Assembly: GCF_000150275.1 (NCBI RefSeq)
Contig: NW_002060966.1
Span: forward strand, 467,922 to 531,921
From: Trichoplax adhaerens
Lineage: Eukaryota > Placozoa > Uniplacotomia > Trichoplacea > Trichoplacidae
Reading direction: 5' to 3'
Length of the DNA: 64,000 nucleotides
Shown: in pieces, positions 25,981 through 35,964 of the stretch
Position numbering within the stretch: position 1 is the stretch's first letter
Layout of the letters: each line of letters starts with the position of its first letter
The notes under the pieces: generated by a model
The model's input: only the letters and a program-made list of their open reading frames with translations
Told to the model about the DNA's origin: nothing
Databases searched by the model: none
Program-made: the position numbers and the translations under genes

Positions 25981-28900
25981 ATGAATGACAACCGATTACA
26001 AAAGGCGACTAGCTTACAGGATAACGTACCAAATCCTAATAAGCAACCAAATAAATTAAAGAAAGTTAATATTATCAATTCAAGGATTTATATTGTTGAC
26101 GAGTTACAGGAAAAAATATCGAAAGGAGGCCTGAATCGCTCCGAAGAGAATGAGAGCAACTCTAGCTTACCAACTAGTAAATCGGATTCCGAAATTAGCA
26201 CTAAAATTTTAATACCCGAAAGTAATTATGACACTCCAGGGCAAAATAAGTCTATTAGCGTAATAGATCCCAAGTACGATAATTCAGTATTTGATAGCAT
26301 TGTTAAAACTGAATTCAAAGACTTGGAGAAATCTGAAACTAAGCTGTTTTTACCTGAGAACAGACCCTATCCGCCGATCAGACAGCCTCGCCGTAAGATG
26401 AACAGTCATCCAGCAAGTACTAATTTAACTACTAATACAATAAACCTATCTAGTCACAGCGATGATAGGCATTCAATAGCTGTAAATTTCAGTGAAGTAA
26501 GGAGTCAATCATGCATTGAAGAACTACAAAATGATAGTAATCAGTCTATGAAAAAATCATCAAGCTGTCCAAACACAAGTATGAATAAGAGTCCTACTAG
26601 TCAGAAGAAATCCAAATTTAAACCAGACGATTTTTGGCTTAGTAGAAACCTCGCTACATCGAATGAAGATAGCGTAGCAAAGTCTAGGAATAATACTATG
26701 AATAAGTCTCCAACGGAGAATAAATTTAATAATAGATTAAATCTAGAGCAGCAAAATAATTATCAAAATGTCAACACATACAATCAATCAAATCTTAAAC
26801 CTAGCCAAATTCGTGGAAAGGCCTCACAGCAGAGTGACCCTGAAAGTTCTTCTCATGATAACATTCAGCAATTAAATGGGAAAAACACATTGTCTAATAG
26901 CCAAAGTAATCGATCTCCCAGTAAAACATGGCAAGCTAGCAAGAGTAATCAGATCATCGAAACTACAAGCAAAAATGACTGGAGCCATCCATTACAAAAG
27001 GAAATTACTAATCCATCATCTACTAAGAAGAAAGTCGTTAGTACTCAGTCTAAGCTAGATAACCGATCTTTAATAAGCAACCCATCGAACGAAGAGAAGT
27101 CCGTTTCGATTGAATTACCTGTTCTAGACTACACTAAGTATTCTCAGGAAATCAAATCCAAGCGGAATAATAGCTCTGGACGCCAACATGATAGCAATAC
27201 TTTGATGAAGCACAAATTCCAAGCATCTTCAACAAATAATGACACGTTTGATAAGAATAGACATCAGCAGAAAAATAATGTGAAATTTAGAAAGGGTTCG
27301 ACATCAAGCAGTACTGAATTTCCAGATGAAGGTATTATTTGGCAGAAAAATACGAACAAGATTTCGTCAGAAAAGAAAGCGCAATGTGCTAGTCCTGAAT
27401 CTCCTAATGAAGTTCAATCCAAACATAAAATAAAGCTAACGTCAGGCATTAAATCTAATGAAACAGACTTTAAAGTTCAAGTAGAAAGCAACCAACAGCA
27501 ACAAGATTATAAATCATTCAATTCTGTAAATAGATGTAAATCAAATAGCTCATCATTTCAGAACGATGGCGGACCAATTCCTAAAAGTAATACAGGAATC
27601 TTGTCTACCGACTTAAAGCAAAAAGATAGTGCTAAACCAACCTCAGCGAACCACTCGAAATTAATTAATTCTAGAATAGGAAATGATGGTAAACCTATAA
27701 TTAAAAGTAAACCTAAATTGGGTCCTGGCGCCAATTCAGTAATGCGAAATAAAGGTAGCAGTTTATTTCCTAAAGATTCTTTCAAATCAACTCATACTGA
27801 GCCTAGCCAAAGCAACGAGAGGCCAACTGAAAATAATTCCAAATCTTCAGTGAATAATGATGGTCATGATTCATGGCCCCGAAATACGTACCTATCCAGA
27901 TCAAGGAGTTCTGATGTTGTCCACCTAGATAAATATTCGTCTGATGATATAATCAAGCTTACTTCTAGTTCTCCCCAGCAGAAACTAAATTTTTATATAA
28001 GCGAATCAGAAGCGAACCTTTCCGTGACGGGAGATGTTTGTAAATTGGATGATAAATCGGAGACCTCACCACAGGACGACGTTAATATCGTAATAAATCA
28101 AAGTAAAAATCGCAGAATGCATCATACTATTCAGATTACGAAAAAATACTCAAAGCAAGAACAACTTGATCAAGTGAGTAAGGTAAATTCTGATGTACCT
28201 AAAGGAATTAAAATACAAGATAATTTTTGCGACCCTTCGACTCTGGTATCAACCGTTGCAGCGAATAAAAGTCGCGACCAAAACCGTAAAGAACTTACGC
28301 GTATGCCAGAAAATCAGCTAAGAGAAAGACAAAATATGGGAAACGAAATTCCAGCCCATCAATTCAAGCAAGTGAATTTACAAGAAAATAAGAATGCACA
28401 ACAATCCAAGGCTCAATTTGGCAGCAATCAGGACCATTCTCAGCAAAATCAACTACCAAATCAATTCAATGATAAAGAATCTTTAGGCTGGCAAAATACG
28501 AACCATAACTATACTCCTGAATACCGGTCTGTTGAAATGCAACAGTTTGACATACAGCATGCTCAAAATTCTAAAACGATGTCTCATAAAGCCTCTATTA
28601 CTGGCAAGAAAGGAAGTGCATATTCTAATTCCCAAGTTCGCTCATTCAGTGCTAAAAATAATTACCATGGACAAAATAACAATAATGGGGATCAAGCCGA
28701 ATTTCTAGTTAGTAGGCAATTAAATCAATCGAAATTAGAAGGTCAGTATAACTATTATAAAATGATAGTAGCATTTCCTACAAAATACAACAGCAATATA
28801 CTGATTGTAATGATCATGTTCTAGACACTAAGGATAAGCCCGTAATTAAAAAGAGCATCAGTGTCCAGAATGAGCATAGCGGAAAATCAGGTAATAATTC

Positions 28901-31900
28901 ATCTAAAGCTCAACAAGATGTTACTGGGCAAGAAAAGAATATTAATAATGACATCAATCGTTCGCGTAATATTTTGATAACTGACACAGATACACAAATA
29001 GTAGCATATAGGCCAGAATTACCACAAAAAATGCAAGTAATAGCATCATCTCCAGGTAAGTCTTTAGGTAATCAAGAGTGAGATACGTCGTAACTTAAAA
29101 TCATTGCCAATTTCATTTCAGTAATCTATCCATACATTTATCTCTATCGAAGTAGGAGATTCGGCTGTTTCAGCCCAAATAGTGTAATTTCTATAATTAA
29201 TCTAATTTATTTACGTACTTTTCTCTTTGTAGTGTTATGTTTTCATATCAGATTTACACGGACTATTTAGCAAAACTTATAAACTAATCTTATCACTTCT
29301 ATAGAATTGATTTAACTGTACAATCTGAAGATTTTAAGTATACGGTAGCTAATTATAACTATTGCTAAAATATCTCACATGTTAATATTTCATTAGATCA
29401 CGATGAGTATCCTGAGCTATCGGCTACATTCGAATTAGTACCTAATAAAGTCTTCTATTTCGAAAACAGTAAAATTTCTGGCCTACGAATTACATTTCCA
29501 GCTCAGGAAAGATCTAATAAAATCCGAACTCGCATGGTTATTCATTATGCTGATCCTCCATATTCCAATGAATTAAAGGATCAGTCGATCATTCAGTTAT
29601 CTTCAATCATTAAATTAGATAGCTATGATGCCAATCGTGGTTATAAACCTTCCATACTCTTACGATTACCAATTCCTTTGGCAACAAGAATTCTTGAAAT
29701 ATATAAAATTGACTCTGTGCAAGCATTACCGGTGAAGGTTTTATATCGTATTAGCGAGTATTTTCCTACGTGGGAAAAGCTAAATATAGACTACCAGTAT
29801 TGCTTTGAGAATCAAGGTGGTCACTGCATAACAATTCCAATCTATCGTACTGGATATTACGTTCTTGGATACCAATATCAATCAGATAGTTTCAATTCAA
29901 ACTCATATCATAGTCTATATTATGTCTTTCCAAGTCTACAACAAGAAGTTAACGTCTTAGCAGTTCTTTCTGCTATTCAATCACAGTCTGATCATGTTCA
30001 TTTAAAATTTTTTGTGATCCGTAAGGGAGAAAACTCACAAAGTATAATTGACAAAATAGCACCACCCTACCGGGAGACTTTATTACAACATACTGGACTT
30101 GAGTATGCCATTCTAAGCAATGGCAGATATAAAATGAATTTCTTACCAAAAGATATTACCTGCGAAGATAGATTTCAAGATAAAAACATAACCGTAAATT
30201 GGAGCCTTCGCCATTATATTTGTATCGATATTCAATGTCAGGTTATTAATCGTGACAAATTGAATAATTTGTGTGTAATAAAGTTAGAAAGATTGGATGA
30301 GAGTCATGACATTCTGGAATGTTATCAACTATGGTTAGTAAAATGAAGGCTTTCCTGTAATCTTAAAGATACATTTACACAGATTTTACTTGTCGCAAAT
30401 CTTGAGCTGATTCCAATCTTCCCTCAATGCAATTTTAATGAGCTCTGCCACCTTTCTTTTTCAGCCTAAGCTTTCAGATCATCGCTCTAAAAAGTTGTCT
30501 AGAACTAGACGAAAACGACTACAACAGTCAATACTAGTACAAAGTAAGTACCAGTACCTTAATTAGTAATTATTGGATAGGTAATCTGTATCAGGTAGTG
30601 CAATAGCCGAAAAAGGCGTGGTATGTTGATGCTATAAGTCATATATAGTCATATTCTAGTAGAATTAAGAGTAAATTAAACTGTCAGTTGAATACGATGA
30701 CTGACTACCGTACTCTTTCTTGATTTCAGATTTCTTAGATAATTCAGTAAAGCTTATCAAAACTGTAAAATTTATTGTAAACTGCTGCATTAATCGAAAT
30801 ACAAAGATATCTTAATATCTTCGGTGAAGATATTAAACTACTGCTTTATTTATTTTGCTACTTGTAGAAATCGCTGAAAATTTAACAGACACTTCTGAAG
30901 ATGAATTTGGTGAGTGTATCATTTTAAGTCAGATCTTAAATCTAAAGCTACGTAATTTAAATCCTATTGAAACATCGCTTCTGAAATATCAATTATACTG
31001 GTGACCTGACACTACTCTTAAAAATTTATGATAAAACACTTCTCAAGATTAAATCATTGTTTATATTAGCGATAATTATTCTATCCTTAATAGCTAAATA
31101 CTCGAATATAATATGTTAGAGAAACTCATGATATCCGTGATATAATAAGGGGAAAAATAGAATAATTATAGTAGCGACTTGACACCGCTCTTCAAAATTT
31201 ACTAAATAATTCTCAATATTAAATTACTGTTTATTTATAGCGTTAAATTTTCTAACATTAAAATAATTGTTCGAATACATAATTTTTAAAAAGATATCGT
31301 ATCATAGCAAGGGAAAATTGAAGCTACTATAGTAGCGAATTAGCGTCACTCTTCCAGACTTGCTTTAATAGTTCTAACGATTAAATTATCTTTACAGATG
31401 AAGATAATTATTTCTATCTTCGATAAAACATTCTCAAATGCACAATTTAAAAGAAGCATTATATTAAAATAAGTGCCTATAAGGACTATATTGCAAAACA
31501 TGTGGTACAAGATTTATCATACATTAAAAGACATTCTATTGCGTCTACCAGATCACTTTTACTTTAGGACAAGTGACAATAAATACAATCGATATTAAGA
31601 TAAAATTTTTATTCTAGCAGTAAATTAAAAGCAGACTTGGATATTAGCCAGATCTTTTAAACTGACTCCTGATTTAGCTGTAATATAATAAACCATATCA
31701 TGGTTATAATTTATCCATGTTAATTTGAAGTTAAAAATTTATTGGCTTCGAATTCAATTCATATCGAAAATGTAATTGTATATAATGTCTATTTTTCTCT
31801 GCTCTTAATAGCTCATAGGAAATTAGAAATGAGCTTGGACATCATTCGAGTCATAAATAAGCATTTGAAAATTATTTTGGAATCCATTCCATTGCTTGAA

Positions 31901-32134
31901 TTAATATATGATCTAAGAATAGATCGTGTACTTAGCGATGATAATGTCGTCTATTTGAAAGAAATTCGAGGCCAGAAAGAGAGAAATTATGCCTTTATTT
32001 TACTTTTGCAGCAACGGCAAGATCGCGATTTTTACAAATTTTGCAAATTATTGCAAGAACATCAGGTTAAATCCCTTAATAAACTAGGCATGCTATTAGA
32101 AGCAGAAGCCCGAAACAGAGACACTATCGATTAA
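25981..32134 (+). CDS. FIIND-like (ZU5-UPA) plus CARD protein with long disordered N-terminal region
   Basis: Exons by consistent phase: 25981-29055, 29397-30337, 30465-30543, 30868-30909 and 31812-32134 (TAA). The first exon encodes about 1000 Ser/Asn/Gln/Lys-rich, disordered residues. The frame changes once near 28760: either one A is missing from an A-run or there is an 86-base intron 28708-28793. Exon 2 encodes a folded module whose first half resembles ZU5 (LYRISEYFPTWEKL, then a beta-rich IPIYRTGYYVLG) and whose second half resembles UPA (VNVLAVLSAI, VHLKFFVI). The last exon is a good CARD (HLKIILESIPLLELIYDL, VVYLKEIRGQKERN, FYKFCKLL). Disordered-ZU5-UPA-CARD is the order of CARD8 and the NLRP1 C-terminus, which activate caspases. 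The H-F-S autoproteolysis tripeptide of that family is not seen at the aligned position (R-T-G). The CARD call is strong; ZU5-UPA is inference. A 900-base repeat-bearing intron precedes the CARD exon. The true start may be upstream. Confidence 0.8.
28754..28793 (+). other. Frame change inside the disordered exon
   Basis: The frame open since 25981 meets a TAG at 28822-28824, while another frame, open across this point, continues the same polar composition (NDSSISYKIQQQYTD) to a good donor at 29056. One extra A in the AAAA run at about 28757-28760 would restore a single frame. Alternatively GTTAGT at 28708 and CAACAG ending at 28793 define a phase-0 intron. Confidence 0.7.
30980..31490 (+). 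repeat. Three tandem diverged copies of a ~170-base unit inside an intron
   Basis: Related phrases recur at about 30985, 31155 and 31325: GACCTGACACTACTCTTAAA, GACTTGACACCGCTCTTCAA and GAATTAGCGTCACTCTTCCA. Each is followed by a similar AT-rich run with ATTAAATTA and CGATAATTATT-like text. All lie in the intron just before the CARD exon. Confidence 0.7.
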
Positions 32135-33857
32135 ACCCTCTCAAACTGTACAAATGGAATGCTTTAACAAAAAAATATAATCAGCTGCCTTTGTAAGTAA
32201 AAGCGTATTGCTCAATTCAAAAAATTGTAATAATTTTAAAGTAAATGATCCTTCCTGGTGCAACAGTATCTGTTGGAGTTCTATGATATCATAAACTTTA
32301 ACAAATTGATTTTATGCTACAATTACTCATCCAAAGAATGATACTGCGATATAATAACATTTAACCGTTTTATAAGAATTCGCTGATTTAAATAGAGGAT
32401 AAAAAGGGCAACGTTGTGTAACTACAAATCAAAACGTGAATTGTATTTTTATAGCAAATCACTATATCTATGTGCATGTTGATAGCGACTATCGGTTGCT
32501 GATATCAGAAATGGCTTAATGTAAGTAAATTGTATTTAATTGTGTTATGTTAGCACTTTATTATTAATTAATAGGCATATAAATATTAGCCAAGTGCCAA
32601 GATTGATAAATTATACTTAACTATTTTTGTAAAGATATACGAAATGATAGCTTGCTTTTATGCTCTGTGAATCTTCAATTAAGATTTAGAAAAGATTCTT
32701 CCCCATGGTATATAATTTGCAACCAACAACAATTTCAAATTTCTATTAAAATTAAAATCATTTACTGCAGAATGATATAAAATAACTTAGTTTGAGCAGG
32801 TAAAGATCGAACAGGAAGTAGTTGATAAGTACTAATTTCGAATCGGATTAAATGTCTGCATCTTAGCTTAGTTAATATTTATTTCAATTTTTGTTATAGT
32901 TTAAATACAGAAAATTGCAGACACTCTTTTAGAAGCATACTTCGATATCTGGCCAAAAGTTTACGATAAATTAACTAGGAAAATATTGGATCAAAACATA
33001 TTTTCTAGTATTTCTAGCTTAAAGCTCAAGAAGCGATAATTTAATCCATAGAGTCTATAGCTCACAATCTAATCAAATTAAACCTTTGAGGTATGGAATA
33101 TTTGCACGATTGCATATTTCCTGTTCCTTTACAAATGCAAAAGCAAATCAATAGATTAGTCATGGCAGAATCCACATTTCTGCATCATGCAGCCTTTATG
33201 TACAGTTTTCCTGTAGACTACTATAAAAAGTGATAGCAGTACTTACTGCGCGATGATTATTAGTTATCGTCGGTAGTATGAGTAAAGAAAGATATTGAAA
33301 GTTAGCTTATAGTGCAATCTGACAGTAAAGGAAATATGAATGTTATTATCCACTGAAAGATTTGCTTGAACAGCAGCTGTAAGATAAGCGATCACTTGAT
33401 AGGAGAATACTGTAAGCATATATGCATTTATTGCATGTATGATTGACAAACGTAATTAAACAAGCAAATTATGCGCGAATATTAGCCTAACTGGATGACA
33501 AAGTAAAGGAAATATTCTATTAAAATAAAAAATTTTACCATTCATCTCTAGTTAGTGGATAATGATCTATTCAGCTCAAAAAGGTGAGTGATCGAAGATA
33601 AGACTTAATACGCCAGGATTAAGCTGCTTATCATTCATTCTAACTAATCCTGCTTCCAGTCAACGCTATACTATACAGAAAAGTAAATTCAGTTTATCGA
33701 TAACATTCTGTTCACATTCAAAGAATACTATTGTCAATTAATCAAGTCGCAAAATATACAAATATGCAAATATAGTCTAAGTCAGTGAGAGTTATTATTA
33801 ATGTATGGTAAAGCAAAATAGTGTATCAATTGCTTAATCCCATGCAACCCACCCACA
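32135..33857. other. Intergenic, no gene recognised
   Basis: AT-rich spacer with no assignable exon, running up to the assembly gap. Confidence 0.5.
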
Positions 33858-33907
33858 NNNNNNNNNNNNNNNNNNNNNNNNNNNNNNNNNNNNNNNNNNN
33901 NNNNNNN
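33858..33907. other. Assembly gap (50 N)
   Basis: Run of N. A fixed 50-base length suggests a placeholder of unknown true size. Confidence 0.98.
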
Positions 33908-34019
33908 TTTTTGATTGCTATATATCATATTACAAAAAGTATTTCTAAGAGGATAATGTTCGTTAGTCAGCGATCTGATAGTTACTGAACCTCTGTTAAA
34001 TGAGCACATTATCGTAAAC

Positions 34020-34440
34020 CGTCAGTAAAGCGACGGGGAGTTTGCACTAGTCTTTTTTAACTGCATACCAGAAAGGAAGCTGTTGTGGCCTGAAATTAAT
34101 TTTAATTTAATGACATTTCAAGTAGACTATAAGAGGGTATGAAACAGATCTAAGCTTTTGGGAGGGATAGTATCAGTTGACTAAATATGAGTTAATTGAG
34201 AAAAAATTTAGCTTTGCTGAAGTTCAGCTAAAGAATCCAAGTGTTGCATTGTAGAATTTGCAGAATGACATAAATAGCCTTACTTACAATATATCGGCTA
34301 TATATTAGCTACTCAAGTCTACGCAAATATAGACCAAGTATTGAAGAGTTTTCATTAAGGTGCGTCAAAGCAAGATTTCGTACTAAAAACCTAACCTTTT
34401 CCAACTGCATACAGAAAAGGAGGCTGTTGTAGATTTGCAT
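34020..34440 (+). repeat. Two diverged copies of an 80-base segment
   Basis: 34020-34100 and 34360-34440 share an AACTGCATAC-AGAAAGGA-GCTGTTGT core preceded by GTCA-AAGC text, about 340 bases apart. They sit just right of the N gap, where a collapsed repeat could explain the gap. Confidence 0.6.
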
Positions 34441-34529
34441 TGATTTTCACCTACTGTTTACTTTTAGTCACCTGGCATTATCAAATATCAATCGAAGACT
34501 TTAATTCATTTAACCGAACAACCGAGATC

Positions 34530-34700
34530 TTATAGAAGACAAGATTATCTCGTTAAAGCCATGGGATTGCATTATCATAACAATTAATTGAAGTAGTCAT
34601 GACTATATGAGCAAGTATCGTACGTTGATGATAAGTATAAGGAAAAAGCTTTTCTGTTATGTCCATGGACGATACTTAATATTTGTATAGACCTAATGTG
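34530..34700 (+). pseudogene. Possible death-domain relic, heavily decayed
   Basis: One frame reads LVKAMGLHYHNN, then stops (TAA, TAG, TGA), then YEQ and EKAFLLCPWTILNI; just upstream in another frame is RDLIEDKIISL. The order (first helix, LGL turn, then EKAF.L..W) resembles a death domain of a type different from the 11-21 kb copies. Frameshift and three stops mean no product. The resemblance is by eye only. Confidence 0.35.
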
Positions 34701-34929
34701 ATTGCTTCATGGCTAATTATAATTATGAGACGAAGGAAAGGAATTGTGGTCATTAAGGTTCACTGTTAGAAAGGAAATCAATTGTGATTCAAAATGACGA
34801 TAATCAATAGCTGCTAATGCTGACAAGCCGCTTCATTCCAATTTTTTCAAACAACATCTGAACTCTACTTGTGCAGTTGCGAGTATCTAGTCGATAAACT
34901 TGAGTCCAGTTTTTCCGACTTGAACTCAG

Positions 34930-35964
34930 TAACAAATTTGAAGGTGAGTAAATAATAATTAATTTCATTACAGATTGAATCAAGGTCGATTCTTCTTTAC
35001 TGAACTCATCAACTAAGCATGGCAGTTATTGGCTATATGCAAGAGCTTTATGATCAATATAGAAAATGCACTATTACGTCAATGACTAAAATTTTAACTC
35101 AGTAATTGACTAAATTTTCTAATCGTATATACCATACGGTATGTCTGTCATCAAGTTCGAATTAGTAAGTTACGTCTGAGTGACATGCATTAAATTCAAT
35201 CTAATATGCTAGAAATTGGGTAAGTTAGTGGTTGTTTGAGCATTCTTTACCCTGTAGTCTATAATTTTAAAAGTGAATTTTTTGGTCTTCCATTATTAGT
35301 ATTCATACTTCATATTTTACTTAATTGCCTGCACTGCAATCACACTAATACTCATAATTATGTTCAGAAGCAGTAATGTGTTAATTTTTATGATTAATAA
35401 AGTATCAGGAAGAACTGATCAATTCTTATCAGAAGAATTATAATTTGCACGATAGGTAGAAGATGTAAAGTTTCACCTTAGCTTAACAATTAGATTATTC
35501 TAACAACTTTGAAATATTTCCAATTTCTACCGTATCATATCTTCAACAGTTACTTTATTAGCAAGGTGAATATTTACCGTTATGGTAACTTGCAGTGTTT
35601 TCTACAATTACCAACTATAAGTCGTTAATGACAAATAATAAAGTTGTCAAATTAGGCAGCTAGCCGTCAGCCTTATATTCACCTTCTGTTCTGTCTCATG
35701 GAAGGTTGTCGAGTGGCATATTCTATTTCCTTCACAGTCATCCATCCTAGATTAATTCTTTATAGCTAACGACAACAGGCTAATCAAGCTATTTCAGTGG
35801 AAGTTATAATACATACCTTGACACATTTAACTAAGTGAGATTTTATTAGATATGTAAGAGATATTTTATTACACGCAAAACTTGACTTTATTTTACTTTG
35901 TTTTGCTAACTTTAAATCTTATTGCACTATTTCTTCAAAGACTTCAATACTCCAGTAATTGCAA
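34930..35964. other. Intergenic, 5' flank of the TIR gene
   Basis: No exon recognised. The first codons of the TIR gene begin at 35965. Confidence 0.45.

Noticed and set aside
27558-27785. 75-codon minus-strand ORF.
   Set aside because: Antisense of the Ser/Asn-rich exon of the FIIND-CARD gene.
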